Origin: an uncultured Opitutales bacterium
GTDB taxonomy: Bacteria > Verrucomicrobiota > Verrucomicrobiia > Opitutales > Intestinicryptomonadaceae
Reading direction: 5' to 3'
NCBI GenBank assembly: GCA_944389885.1
Contig: CALXNZ010000001.1
Coordinates: 62,001 to 126,000, forward strand
DNA length: 64,000 nucleotides
Shown: one piece after another, positions 36,668 to 46,383 of the stretch
Layout of the letters: the number at the start of each line of letters is the position of its first letter
Numbering within the stretch: the stretch's first letter is position 1
Made by a program: the position numbers and the translations under genes
Notes under the pieces: generated by a model
What the model saw: only the letters and a program-made list of their open reading frames with translations
Databases searched by the model: none
Told to the model about the DNA's origin: nothing

Positions 36668-38413
36668 ATGAAATTTTGGAAATTCGCCGCCCTATTGCTC
36701 ATTGCTGTCCAGCTATGTTTAGGACAGAACATACCTGATTTGCCAAATTATCCCCAATCTCCTTTAACCGACTTGGAGTTGGATTCACTGAGCAAAGATA
36801 ATTCAAAATCAGCCTGGGAAAATCTCGCCTCTAAATCTAAAGAAAAGGCGCTCGAGAAGGCGGCGAATCAAGCCTATCCGGAAGCCGCGTCATGGATATA
36901 CACTTCAATAGCCGCAAAATTTTTCGCCGAATACGGAGAGGAAATCCCCCCGGAACTAAAGAAATTGATGCTGAAAAACCTTCCTGCATTTTTCGATTTC
37001 TGCGAAAGTTGGCGCGAAGAGGACAATTTAAGCGGGGCGGCCGTGGTTCTAAAAAATATTTACGCGGCCTATCCGGCGCAGACGGAACAATTTTTGCGCA
37101 TGGCCATGGCGATTTCTCTCATATACGACATTTCCCCTCCGCCGAATTGGCCGGAATGCAACATGCCTTCAAATCCCGCACCGATGACCCATCCGCAAGA
37201 TTTGTTTTATTACTTTGTGGAAAACGCAAAGATAATGAACTTTCCGATGCAAAAATTAACGGTGTCGGAACTTATATTTACAGGCGGCATTGCGGGCCCC
37301 ATAGATGAGTTGAGGAGCCTCCTCAAACCGAATTTGACGCCGTATATGATAGAGAAGCTGACGCAATCTCTCAAGACGGACTATTCGCGCATAGAGCGGA
37401 ATGGGCGCGATGCCACATATGCAGAATGGGACGTGAGCGTGCGTCCATTTACACTTGAGAACATTCGCAAATACGGAGGCACTCCTCCGGAAAAGGTATA
37501 TTACGCGTGGCGCGTGGCAAACGCCAACGGAATACCCTGCATATATTTTTCTGATAAGCATGATTCAAAGGTAAGCAACTGGCTCGCATACATGTCCAAG
37601 CTCGGCGTATGGAAATTTGACGTATGCAGAAGCCAAAATGCCGTAAACCTATACGGGCGCCCTTTAAATCCGCAGACTTGGAAGCCACTGGAAATGTTTG
37701 ACATAGAATATCTCTGCCGCCGCCCCCATGTCACTGAAAACGGAATGGAAGCAAGGGTTTTCCTTCAGATTTCAAACGCTCTCTTTGAAGGCGGGAAATA
37801 CGAAAATGCCGCAGTTTTTGCGGACAAGTCAAAAAAGTCCGATCCCGAATACTGGAAGGCATACAAAGCCTACATAGCCGCCCGGGCAAGATTCGGAGCC
37901 GCAAGCGGCGAGCTCGACGCCCTGTGGCGCAAAAGCTACGAGCCTTTCCGCCGCTATCCAGAAATGTGCATGAATATGCTTGAAGGCTACAGGCGCAATT
38001 TAGCCCTCAGAAGAATGCAAAAAGAAGCCGACAGGCTCCTCATCGCCGAAATGCGCACTGTAATGCGAAACGATCCCGGACTTGCGGTGGAAATGTATTC
38101 CCAAAGAATCAGAGAACTTATGTCCACCAAGACGGACATAGCGGAAATATTTTCCGCCTACAAAGACATTCTCCGCAATTCATCCGGAAATGAAGACGGC
38201 TGTTTTTCAAAAATAGTCCGCCCCATGGCGGAATCGTTTGCGGAATCAGGAGACTACAAAAACGCCATAAAAACACTCAACATGTTCGCGCCCCAAGTCA
38301 AAAACGCCCCGCCATCTGTGGCAAAGGAACTCGAACAATTAAAGAAGAAATACACAAAAGACCAAAACTCCAAAACCACATACGAAGACGAAGACGTGTT
38401 GGAATCCGAATAA
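36668..38413 (+). CDS. Secreted TPR-type protein with a degenerate transglutaminase-like segment
   Basis: 581 residues from the ATG at 36668, just before a clean signal peptide (LLLIAVQLCLGQ). The N-terminal half is helical. Residues about 265-360 contain KYGGTPPEKVYYAWRVA, GIPCIYF and GVWKFDVCRSQ, followed by LNPQTWKPLEMF. That spacing resembles transglutaminase-like domains of planctomycete/verrucomicrobial proteins, where the first motif normally carries the catalytic Cys and a HAW motif follows; here the Cys position is Pro and no His is at the expected place. The C-terminal 200 residues are TPR-like helix pairs. It is followed 15 bases later by lpxK and may share its transcript. Function unknown. 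Confidence 0.6.
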   Translation: MKFWKFAALLLIAVQLCLGQNIPDLPNYPQSPLTDLELDSLSKDNSKSAWENLASKSKEKALEKAANQAYPEAASWIYTSIAAKFFAEYGEEIPPELKKLMLKNLPAFFDFCESWREEDNLSGAAVVLKNIYAAYPAQTEQFLRMAMAISLIYDISPPPNWPECNMPSNPAPMTHPQDLFYYFVENAKIMNFPMQKLTVSELIFTGGIAGPIDELRSLLKPNLTPYMIEKLTQSLKTDYSRIERNGRDATYAEWDVSVRPFTLENIRKYGGTPPEKVYYAWRVANANGIPCIYFSDKHDSKVSNWLAYMSKLGVWKFDVCRSQNAVNLYGRPLNPQTWKPLEMFDIEYLCRRPHVTENGMEARVFLQISNALFEGGKYENAAVFADKSKKSDPEYWKAYKAYIAARARFGAASGELDALWRKSYEPFRRYPEMCMNMLEGYRRNLALRRMQKEADRLLIAEMRTVMRNDPGLAVEMYSQRIRELMSTKTDIAEIFSAYKDILRNSSGNEDGCFSKIVRPMAESFAESGDYKNAIKTLNMFAPQVKNAPPSVAKELEQLKKKYTKDQNSKTTYEDEDVLESE

Positions 38414-38428
38414 ATTTACATATCGAAA

Positions 38429-39646
38429 TTGAATCTGCGCCTTACAGTCAAATTTGCAAAATATAAAATAGCAAGACTCGCCGAAGACTTTGCCCATATG
38501 ACAGCCGACGTCATATACGGGCGCACAAAATCGCGCCCTGCCGAAGTCTATGGCATGTTTTTAAAAGCCCTGTCGCATATATTCGGAGCCATAGTGCGGC
38601 TGCGCCACATAATGTACAGAAATAGAATACTGCGCGACGCCCCGCTCGGATGCATGGTGGTTGTCGTAGGCAATCTCACGGTGGGCGGTACGGGTAAGAC
38701 CCCCATCGTAGAAAAATTTGCGCGTTCACTGTCCGACAGGGGCAGAAAAGTTGCCATTCTCAGCCGCGGATACAAGAGCAAATCCGACGGCATAATCGCA
38801 AAATTCATGCGTTGGCTGACACACGGCGAAGGTCCGAAACCAAAGGTGGTCTCCGACGGAAAGAACGTGCTTCTCGATTCCGAGGTGGCCGGAGACGAGC
38901 CTTATATGTTGGCCAGAAACCTCAAAAACGTGGTTGTAATTGTAGATAAGAACCGCGTGCGCGCAGGCCACTACGCCATAACGCAATTTGGGGTCGATAC
39001 CCTTGTCTTGGACGACGGATTCCAATATCTGCCCCTGCGCGGACAAGTAAAACTTTTGCTCGTGGACAAGACTAATCCATTCGGCAACATGCATCTGCTT
39101 CCGGGAGGGATATTGCGCGAACCAATCTCGCATTTGCGCAGGGCCTCTTATGTATTTCTCACAAAATCCGACGGGAAGAAATCCCCCGATCTCGAACGCA
39201 TAATACACACCTACAATCCGAGCGTCGAAATCATAGAGTGCGCCCACAAATTGGAGAAACTCGTAAAGTTCGATACCTCAGAGGATTTCCCCCTTAAAAT
39301 TCTCGACGGCAAAAAAGTCGCGTGTTTTTCTGCCATTGCCGCTCCCGACAGTTTCGAGGGATTCTTGGAGGAGCTTGGAGCGGAACTTGTATTGAAGCGC
39401 AGATTTCTCGACCACCACAGATTTGAAGAGCGCGAGCTCGACGCTTTCTTTTCCGACGCCGCCGCAGCCGGCGCCGAACTCGCCGTGACCACGGAAAAGG
39501 ATTCCGTAAGAATACGCCCGGACTATGTCGCAAAAATTCCGTTTTATTATACGCGGCTGGAAATACAAATCCTGTCCGGCGCTGACGACTTTGAAAATGC
39601 CGTGGAAAAAATATGCTATCCGAAGCGCCGCGCAGACGCGGATTGA
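38429..39646 (+). CDS. lpxK: Tetraacyldisaccharide 4'-kinase
   Basis: 405 residues if a TTG at 38429 is the start, 382 if the ATG at 38498 is used. The longer form is kept because residues [17 protein letters not shown] look like the N-terminal extension of verrucomicrobial LpxK and because it leaves a 15-base intergenic gap. Motifs: [13 protein letters not shown] (P-loop), [19 protein letters not shown] and [10 protein letters not shown]. It phosphorylates the 4' position of the lipid A disaccharide at the inner membrane face. With kdsA and lptD it shows an LPS-bearing outer membrane. Confidence 0.93.
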   Translation: MNLRLTVKFAKYKIARLAEDFAHMTADVIYGRTKSRPAEVYGMFLKALSHIFGAIVRLRHIMYRNRILRDAPLGCMVVVVGNLTVGGTGKTPIVEKFARSLSDRGRKVAILSRGYKSKSDGIIAKFMRWLTHGEGPKPKVVSDGKNVLLDSEVAGDEPYMLARNLKNVVVIVDKNRVRAGHYAITQFGVDTLVLDDGFQYLPLRGQVKLLLVDKTNPFGNMHLLPGGILREPISHLRRASYVFLTKSDGKKSPDLERIIHTYNPSVEIIECAHKLEKLVKFDTSEDFPLKILDGKKVACFSAIAAPDSFEGFLEELGAELVLKRRFLDHHRFEERELDAFFSDAAAAGAELAVTTEKDSVRIRPDYVAKIPFYYTRLEIQILSGADDFENAVEKICYPKRRADAD

Positions 39647-39682
39647 TTTTCGGATTCGCCAACTAATTTGCAAAGGCGCTTC

Positions 39683-42187
39683 TCACTTTATCAATATATC
39701 CGAAAAACACGTCTCTTCCCCTTCGTTTCCGTGCATTATAAAATACATTGAAGAGAAGTAGTCCAAATTTTCTATGTTTGGCTTTACCGCTCTTTCCAAC
39801 AAAACATTTTTCTTGGAATCCAAAATTTTCAATTTATAACCTTCCGCGCTCTTGCCGAGCGGTTGTGGGAAGGCAAATTCAAATCTCAGCCATTCCCCGA
39901 CCGGAAGCTGGACCCCAAAAATCTTAGCTTTATCCAAGACTACGCGATTGCCCAAATGTTTGTGCTCCTCGTTTCTAAACTCCAAAGAAAAAGAACTCTG
40001 CGGCGTTAATTTCACAGAAAATTCCGCTCTTGCGCAATCCGCAGATTCATCGGCCCAACAATTATAATAAAAGTAAGGCAATCTTTCGGGAGCACCTCTA
40101 TAAGATATCTTCTTATTTTTTACCGATAACGCCCGCCCGTTAGGGGCGGTATCGTCTTTTTTAACGGTGAGTTCACCTCCGTAAATATTCGGAAAATTCG
40201 GAATGCCGCCCAATTTATCATTTTGGAAGGTGTCAACCGTGTAGAAACGCCCCTTCCCCTCAAGAGGATAGTTCTTTACCTCCGGATAAACATACGACTT
40301 CATCATTTTGCGCAATACAGGTTTCATTTTTCCAGTCACTCCGGCCTTAGAAATATCTATGCGCTTAAAGTTTGTCTTTGTAAAAGGCTCTCCGTTCATT
40401 ATCGCTTTTGGATCAACCGCCTCCACTAAAGAATCCTTATCTCTGCCCCCCTCCTGCCATTGCTTGAAAGTGAGATTGTCGAACATCACTTCGCCGTTCT
40501 CGTTCCAATATACGTTTTCATTAAAAAATACCGAATCCGGCAAGGGAACTTTTCCCTTCTGAATCAATACCTCCGGAGATTTGTAGCAAACTATGTTATT
40601 CTCGAAAGAAAAAGAATTGGGAGCCTGCCTGCTCAGCGCTATTTGGTAGTCTTTACAGTCGAATATCAGATTGTTAAGCATTTTACAATTTTGACCGTAG
40701 TGCATGTGATACCCCCCGCTCTGTGTGGAATATACGCAATTCATAGAGCTCTCGATGAAAGAGCTGCCTTCGTCGTTGTAAATGCCCCAGCCGCCATACT
40801 GGTGGCAATTTACGTCGTGTATTAGATTCCCTTTTATGCGGCTCTCGGGTTGAATCCCCAGCGTATATATTCCGCCCATGTCGCACATCTGGCCGTATCC
40901 GAGATGGTGTATGTGGTTATAGTCAACACTGTTGTTTTTTGTATTCGACTTACCGTATCCCCATACCCAGCCTACCGACACTCCAGAATAATAGCCGTCG
41001 AAAATATCGTTATTCTTTATTGTTATGCCGAACACGTCGTAAGCTATAACCCCGACTGCCGATCTATTTACGCGTCCAAATCCGCATATTATATTGTTTA
41101 CTACTTTTATATTTCCGCTAACGGAATCGCCTTCACACCTTCCGCAAATACCAATTTTAACTCCGCCTCCCCCGAGTTTTTCCAGCACGCAATTCCTCAA
41201 TACAGAATCCCGCACGCCTTCTCCAAACTCTACGGCGTATCCGTCAACATTTCGCACCACGCAATCTTCAATGCACACCCCTTCCGCTTTGGAAACCTCG
41301 ATAGCGTTCGACATAGTGGTAGCCGCCTGCGATGCATTTTGCCAAGTGCCGTTGGTCCCCGTGGGCTTCTGCGAGGCATATTCAAAAATAAGATTTTTCA
41401 CTGAAATCCCGGAAATCTTTTTTTCGCAAGACTCCCCTTTTATCGACAAAAGCGTATTTGTATTCGGCACAAATACCTCGGCGCTCTCCATGTTTTCGCC
41501 TTCCCGCGGCATGTACCAAAGTTCGCCGGAACGGGAGTCGTAAAAATATTCTCCAGGCATATCCAAAGCCCCTTTGTAGTTGGTGAACCAACACCTGCCC
41601 TGCTTGCCGTATTTGCAAAAATGATAGGAAATTTCAGAAGATAAATGTATTCTAACAATATCGCCGAACTGAGTTTCCTCTATTCTCTCCACATTGCCCT
41701 TATTGTCTATCCATTGGAAGAACGCCCTCACCTCCACATTTTTCAACTCCTCCTCGGGCATGCCCGTTAGCTCTTTCACGTCGCTTTTTGAAAACACAAA
41801 AGACCTCCTGGGCTCGCAAGCTCCGTCGCGATAAAAATACACATAACCGTCGTTTGGGGTTCTTGCAAAATCCGCCCTTACTCCATTTACAAACAACGAC
41901 GACACATAATCCACTCCATCAAGCTTGGCTTTCCACAATTTTCCGTCGCGCGTCCACCCGGACACCCGTTTGCCTCCGCTCAAAACGCTGCCTTCTTTTC
42001 CCTCTATTTTTAATCCATTATGCGCCGCAGTGAGCATCACGGGCTTATCCACAAAGTATGTCTTAGCCTCCAATTTTAAAATTTTGTCGGGTGTCTTTGC
42101 GGCACTATCTGCCAAATCTTGAAAGGATTCTCCAAAAAGCGTCCCGGCAAATATAAAAACTATATAAAAAATTTTCTTTCCCAACAT
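39683..42187 (-). CDS. Secreted right-handed beta-helix enzyme, GH141-like
   Basis: 834 residues from the ATG at 42185-42187, selected because GGGGAGGG lies 4 bases upstream; an ATG at 42205 is less likely. A signal peptide is followed by a beta-helix (about residues 50-580) with repeated short turns such as ISVKNLIFEYAS, VCIEDCVVRNV, IKVVNNIICG and VDYNHIHHLGYG. The GGVKIG, YSGVSVGW and GGIYTLG segments match the GH141/parallel-beta-helix family, which includes alpha-L-fucosidase and xylanase activities acting on complex pectins and glucuronoxylans. The last 180 residues form a beta-sandwich. Pectate-lyase-type activity is the main alternative. It has its own promoter. Confidence 0.7.
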   Translation of the reverse strand: MLGKKIFYIVFIFAGTLFGESFQDLADSAAKTPDKILKLEAKTYFVDKPVMLTAAHNGLKIEGKEGSVLSGGKRVSGWTRDGKLWKAKLDGVDYVSSLFVNGVRADFARTPNDGYVYFYRDGACEPRRSFVFSKSDVKELTGMPEEELKNVEVRAFFQWIDNKGNVERIEETQFGDIVRIHLSSEISYHFCKYGKQGRCWFTNYKGALDMPGEYFYDSRSGELWYMPREGENMESAEVFVPNTNTLLSIKGESCEKKISGISVKNLIFEYASQKPTGTNGTWQNASQAATTMSNAIEVSKAEGVCIEDCVVRNVDGYAVEFGEGVRDSVLRNCVLEKLGGGGVKIGICGRCEGDSVSGNIKVVNNIICGFGRVNRSAVGVIAYDVFGITIKNNDIFDGYYSGVSVGWVWGYGKSNTKNNSVDYNHIHHLGYGQMCDMGGIYTLGIQPESRIKGNLIHDVNCHQYGGWGIYNDEGSSFIESSMNCVYSTQSGGYHMHYGQNCKMLNNLIFDCKDYQIALSRQAPNSFSFENNIVCYKSPEVLIQKGKVPLPDSVFFNENVYWNENGEVMFDNLTFKQWQEGGRDKDSLVEAVDPKAIMNGEPFTKTNFKRIDISKAGVTGKMKPVLRKMMKSYVYPEVKNYPLEGKGRFYTVDTFQNDKLGGIPNFPNIYGGELTVKKDDTAPNGRALSVKNKKISYRGAPERLPYFYYNCWADESADCARAEFSVKLTPQSSFSLEFRNEEHKHLGNRVVLDKAKIFGVQLPVGEWLRFEFAFPQPLGKSAEGYKLKILDSKKNVLLERAVKPNIENLDYFSSMYFIMHGNEGEETCFSDILIK

Positions 42188-42215
42188 GCTACCCTCCCCT
42201 ATCAAAGGATTGTTT

Positions 42216-42244
42216 AATATATAAATCTCTTGTTATTAAATCAA
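42216..42244 (-). promoter_or_regulatory. Promoter of the GH141-like gene
   Basis: On the minus strand, TTGATT (42244-42239) and TATATT (42221-42216) are 17 bases apart, followed about 22 bases later by a strong ribosome-binding site and the ATG at 42187. The hydrolase is therefore separable from the transporter operon upstream. Confidence 0.5.
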
Positions 42245-42345
42245 TGGTTCTCAAAGATGTCAATACGATACTTGTTTCGAGCAATGCAATCGGGGATACG
42301 GCGTTTACATCAAATTGGAGGGAATAGCGTTAATTAGAGAACGCA

Positions 42346-43821
42346 TCACATGCGTTTGCGCAGCCTTTTAAAAGAGGCCGCGGCAAAGAATACGAAGGCC
42401 GCAACAAGTATGCCCAATGCTATGGGTGAGTTGAGTATAAAAAGAGGGGAACCGTCTTCAAGCATGGCCGCGCGCCGAAAATTTACTTCGGCCATTTGAC
42501 CCAATATAAGGGCGAGGAGAAAAGGCGCCACAGGGAACTTTGCCTTCTGCATTGCAATTCCGACAATACCGAAAACAAAGGCAATCCAAACGTCGCCCAT
42601 ATTGTTTCTAAGGGCGTAAGAACCTACTATGGAGAGAAGCAGAACACCCGCTTTTATGTATTTTTCGTCAAGTTTTAATATTAGAGTCGACCATCTCACG
42701 GAAGCTAAAGCCAATGCGAATACCGCAAAATGGGCAAAAACCACAGTGGCCAGAATAGTTCCGGCCAAAGCCGGATTATTTTCAAATAGGAGCGGCCCCG
42801 GTTGAACGCCGTGCAATACAAGGGCTCCCACGAGTATCGCCGTGACGGAATCTCCAGGTATGCCGAGCGATAAAAGCGGTATTAAAGTTCCTGAAGTGCA
42901 GGCGGCTTTGGCGGATTCTACGGCCGCAACTCCCTTAACTTCTCCCGAGCCGAATTTATCACCCTGCATGGCCGAATGTTTGGCCATTCCATAAGATACG
43001 AATGCCGCAATATCACAACCGGCGCCCGGGGTGGCACCTATAAAAGCCCCAAGTATTCCGGATTTAAACATCGTTTTCCATGTTTTTTTTAAGTCCGAGA
43101 GCGGGGGAAGTTCGCAAAAGCGCACTTTCACATCGTTCTTTTCGATTCCCGAGTCGGATTTTCCGGCGAGAGCTCCGGATACCGCAAAAAGGCCAATTAG
43201 AACCGGAATAAACGGAAGCCCCTCCATCAATCCGGCTGTTCCAAAGATATAGCGCGGATAGCCCGACATGGGATCCATGCCTATGCAGGAAAGCAAAAGT
43301 CCGGCCAGAGCGGATAATATGCCTTTAAGCAGAGGGCCGTCCGATACCGCCACTATTGTTATTATCCCGAAAGACGCCATCGCAAACAGTTCCGCTGGGC
43401 CGAATTTTAAGGCTATTTGAGATATCTGAGGCGCCAAAAACACGAGCAAAGCCGATCCTATCGCGGCTCCGGCAAGCATTGAAACAGAAGCCAATGAGAG
43501 GGCTCTTCCGGCTTGTCCGGCGCGCATAAGAGGATACCCGTCGAAGATAACCGCTGCCGAAGCGGGAGTCCCTGGAGTTTTAAATAAAATGGCAGGAATG
43601 CTGCCGCCATATATTGCCCCGAAAAATATCCCCAGCAAAAGAGCGATTGAGCCCACTATATCCATTCCAAAAGTAAAAGGCACTAAAAGTGCGATTGCCA
43701 TGGTCGCCGAAACTCCGGGCACTGCCCCGAAAAATATTCCGCAAAAAGCTCCGGCCAGCAGGGAGACCCAATAACCGAGAACCGAAACATTCGCAAAAAT
43801 CTCTCCAGCCACAGTTTCCAT
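42346..43821 (-). CDS. tctA: Tripartite tricarboxylate transporter, large membrane subunit (TctA)
   Basis: 491 residues from the ATG at 43819-43821, which follows the tctB stop by one base; a longer frame to 43854 would overlap tctB. About ten to twelve hydrophobic helices. Family motifs: GIFFGAVPGVSATMAIALLVPFT broken as GAVPG-x-SATMA, YGGSIPAILFKTPGTP, SDGPLLKGILSALAG and GATPGAGCDIAAFVSYG. TTT systems use proton or sodium gradients with a periplasmic binding protein (TctC) to import carboxylates. The link to a KDG kinase gene suggests an acidic sugar as substrate here. Confidence 0.93.
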   Translation of the reverse strand: METVAGEIFANVSVLGYWVSLLAGAFCGIFFGAVPGVSATMAIALLVPFTFGMDIVGSIALLLGIFFGAIYGGSIPAILFKTPGTPASAAVIFDGYPLMRAGQAGRALSLASVSMLAGAAIGSALLVFLAPQISQIALKFGPAELFAMASFGIITIVAVSDGPLLKGILSALAGLLLSCIGMDPMSGYPRYIFGTAGLMEGLPFIPVLIGLFAVSGALAGKSDSGIEKNDVKVRFCELPPLSDLKKTWKTMFKSGILGAFIGATPGAGCDIAAFVSYGMAKHSAMQGDKFGSGEVKGVAAVESAKAACTSGTLIPLLSLGIPGDSVTAILVGALVLHGVQPGPLLFENNPALAGTILATVVFAHFAVFALALASVRWSTLILKLDEKYIKAGVLLLSIVGSYALRNNMGDVWIAFVFGIVGIAMQKAKFPVAPFLLALILGQMAEVNFRRAAMLEDGSPLFILNSPIALGILVAAFVFFAAASFKRLRKRM

Positions 43822-43822
43822 A

Positions 43823-44263
43823 TCAATTAAAGAATCCAACGGGCAAAGCCACATTCATTACGCCCGCAAATATCGCATAGACAAAGGCCGAAAAACCGTA
43901 GCCGAAAGCCGCCGCCCTCAATAAACCCATGCGGGCCTGCGCCCTTAAAACTCCAGCGCAAAACAATCCCGATGAGAATATGAATCCTAAAAACGGCATC
44001 AATAACAAATAGGCGGCCGTCATGGCGGCCATGATCAGTGAGCTTGCGTCAAAATTGTCTGATATTTCCGAGCCCGAAGTCTTATTCTCAACAAGCCCAC
44101 CTTTGCCACTTTTACAGGCAGAAATTGCAATATCTAATATAGACAAAATCAAAATTATCCACGCCACCCACGACGGGAAAGCCGCGGCCTCATCTACGGG
44201 AAACTCTCCCGCAAGCCATATTGCCAAAATAGATACGGCGATTAAGAGAATGTTTATTTTCAT
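43823..44263 (-). CDS. tctB: Tripartite tricarboxylate transporter, small membrane subunit (TctB)
   Basis: 146 residues with four predicted transmembrane helices and a charged cytoplasmic loop around residues 50-70. This size and topology, and its place between tctC and tctA, identify TctB, which is poorly conserved in sequence. It overlaps the end of tctC by ATGA. Confidence 0.85.
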   Translation of the reverse strand: MKINILLIAVSILAIWLAGEFPVDEAAAFPSWVAWIILILSILDIAISACKSGKGGLVENKTSGSEISDNFDASSLIMAAMTAAYLLLMPFLGFIFSSGLFCAGVLRAQARMGLLRAAAFGYGFSAFVYAIFAGVMNVALPVGFFN

Positions 44264-45294
44264 TTTGCCCTCCCTTTGAGAAGCCCGAGTTCGCCCATGA
44301 GAGGCTTCAGTTCAATACTTTGAAGCCTTACAGCTTTTTCAAACTCCCCGCCGTCGAGATACTCCACGTTCATGCCCGTAGATTCCGAAAATTCCCTCAT
44401 GCGCTGCGATGCCGCGATTTCTCGCAATTTTTCGCCGACAAAATCAACTATTTCAGCCGGTACGCCTTTAGGCATTGCAATGCCTCTCCATGTGCAGAAG
44501 TCAACGTCAACCCCGAATTCGGCGCATGTCGGCACCTCTGGAAAAGCTGCGAGCCTGTTCTTCGACATAACCGCAAGAATTTTTACCCTCCCGGATTCGA
44601 CATGGCTCTTTAATTCCGCAGCGCTCACAGTCACGGCGTCAATATGGCCGCCAAGCATTGCTGTGACGGCATTCGACGCTCCGTCGAAAGATACGCTCGA
44701 CATCTCTATTCCGGCCTTTCTCGCAAAAAATTCGGCGGCCAAATGCCATACGCTTCCCGTTCCGGAATTTCCAAATTTTAGTTTTGCGCCTCCGCGAGCC
44801 AACTTCAGAAACTCCTCCATATTGTCCGCGGGGAAGTCGGAGCAAACCGCCACGCATGACGGGTCCGCATTCAATCTGGCCACAAAAGAGAAATCTTCCG
44901 CGCCCACCGGAGCAAATCCTCTCAATGAGAGCGTTGCCAACTCAAAAGTCAGCATAGTCATAGAATAACCGTCGGCTTTTGACGATGCTCCGCGGACGTG
45001 CCCAACGGCGCCCCCTCCCCCCGCGACATTCTGTACATTTACGGGCTTCCCAAAGCTTTCCGACATACAGTCCGCAAGGGTGCGGCACAATAAATCTGTT
45101 CCGCCTCCAGCGGAAAACGGGCAGATTATATCGATATACTTGGAAGGATAGGTCTCTCCGATATTCGCCCTGCCGTACATGGAATATCCAATCCACGCAA
45201 ACACGCAAACCAGTATGCACACGCAAACCGACTCCGCCAAAACGCCGCTTTTGCGGGCGATTTTAGCGGAAAGATTGCGGGCCAGGGGAAACAT
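44260..45294 (-). CDS. tctC: Tripartite tricarboxylate transporter substrate-binding protein (TctC/Bug)
   Basis: 344 residues. An N-terminal hydrophobic anchor or uncleaved signal (about residues 20-42) precedes the binding domain: YIDIICPFSAGGGTDLLCRTLA, a typical Bug-family opening, NVAGGGGAVGH, GNSGTGSVWHLAAEF, and TWRGIAMPKGVP. The two-lobed protein binds carboxylates by the loops following the first strands. Its start lies 3 bases from the kdgK stop. The ligand cannot be told from the sequence; adjacent kdgK makes KDG or an unsaturated uronate plausible. Confidence 0.9.
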   Translation of the reverse strand: MFPLARNLSAKIARKSGVLAESVCVCILVCVFAWIGYSMYGRANIGETYPSKYIDIICPFSAGGGTDLLCRTLADCMSESFGKPVNVQNVAGGGGAVGHVRGASSKADGYSMTMLTFELATLSLRGFAPVGAEDFSFVARLNADPSCVAVCSDFPADNMEEFLKLARGGAKLKFGNSGTGSVWHLAAEFFARKAGIEMSSVSFDGASNAVTAMLGGHIDAVTVSAAELKSHVESGRVKILAVMSKNRLAAFPEVPTCAEFGVDVDFCTWRGIAMPKGVPAEIVDFVGEKLREIAASQRMREFSESTGMNVEYLDGGEFEKAVRLQSIELKPLMGELGLLKGRAK

Positions 45295-45297
45295 TGT

Positions 45298-46383
45298 TTA
45301 GCGTTGTACGCGCCCCGAACCATTGCCCTTCATGAGGGTCAAGACTTCGGATTTTGTGGTATAATTATAGTCCCCTACCATTGAGTGGGCCAAGCATGAA
45401 GATGCCACCGCAAATTCAAGAGCTTCAGAATCGTCCTTAAATTCGCCGCTATCGAGACCATATATAAGGCCTGCTGCAAAAGAGTCTCCGCCCCCTACTC
45501 TATCCACTATGTTCTTAATTTCGTAAGGTTTGTATTGGCCATCTTTCATTGGAGCCATGACGGATTTGTCCGAAGCCACATCGTACAATGTCGCACCCCA
45601 GTTGTTGTGGAAAGCCGAGAGGCTCTCGCGCAGCGTAAAAGCGACTTTGCGCACGCTCTTAAAGCGGCGGGCAATTTCGCGCGCCGTATCCGCATACGCT
45701 GCAAAGTCGAGTTTTCCAGAATTTACGTCGCTGCCGCCGGACTTTATTCCGAGAACGTCGAAGGCGTCTTCTTCATTGCCTATTACCAAGTCGGCATTTT
45801 CCAATATTTGCGGCACTACTTCGCGGGCGAGAGTGCGGGCATCTACGCCTTCGCGCCATTTCCAGAGTTTATTCCTGAAATTCAAGTCGAATGAAATTTT
45901 CACGCCGTTTTTTCTGGCCAAATCCGACAATTTTACGCACGCGTCCGCCGCAGCCTCCGATATCGCCGGAGTGATACCGCTTATATGGAGCCGCGTTGCG
46001 CCTTTTAACGCCGTGGCGAAATCGTAGTCTTCAAATTTCGCGCCAGATATTGCGGAGTCGGCGCGGTCGTAAACCACTTTGCTCGGGCGTTGGTTAGCTC
46101 CGCTCTCCAAGAAATACACTCCCATGCGCGAACCCTTTACAAGTTTTACGCAGCTTACATCGACTCCAAATCCGCGGAGCTGATTCAGGCAAGCCTCAGC
46201 AATTTGGTTGTCCGGCAGAGCCGTGACATAGCGGGAGGGCATGCCAAGCCTGGCAAGGCTCATTGCCACGTTGGCTTCTGCGCCGCCGAATGTGGCGTCA
46301 AGCCTTCCCGGCAGGGATTGCAACAACAAATTTCTGCCTTCGGGGCAGAGTCTCAACATTATTTCGCCAAAAGTAATAGTCAT
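45298..46383 (-). CDS. kdgK: 2-keto-3-deoxygluconate kinase (PfkB family)
   Basis: 361 residues. Opening TFGEIMLRLCPEG and GGAEANVAMSLARLG (residues 33-47) are characteristic of KDG kinases; VGGGDSFAAGLIYG near the C-terminus carries the catalytic Asp. It phosphorylates KDG to KDPG, the step joining uronate and pectin breakdown to the Entner-Doudoroff aldolase. Ribokinase or fructokinase are the alternatives, but the FGEIMLRL opening favours KDG. It is the first gene of kdgK-tctC-tctB-tctA. No kdpg aldolase gene is in the window. Confidence 0.85.
   Translation of the reverse strand: MTITFGEIMLRLCPEGRNLLLQSLPGRLDATFGGAEANVAMSLARLGMPSRYVTALPDNQIAEACLNQLRGFGVDVSCVKLVKGSRMGVYFLESGANQRPSKVVYDRADSAISGAKFEDYDFATALKGATRLHISGITPAISEAAADACVKLSDLARKNGVKISFDLNFRNKLWKWREGVDARTLAREVVPQILENADLVIGNEEDAFDVLGIKSGGSDVNSGKLDFAAYADTAREIARRFKSVRKVAFTLRESLSAFHNNWGATLYDVASDKSVMAPMKDGQYKPYEIKNIVDRVGGGDSFAAGLIYGLDSGEFKDDSEALEFAVASSCLAHSMVGDYNYTTKSEVLTLMKGNGSGRVQR

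Noticed and set aside
40850-41404. A 184-codon plus-strand frame inside the GH141-like gene
   Set aside because: It is a shadow of a repetitive beta-helix coding region; no ribosome-binding site or conserved motif.
44372-44968. A 198-codon plus-strand frame antisense to tctC
   Set aside because: The opposite strand is a complete Bug-family protein within a tightly spaced operon.
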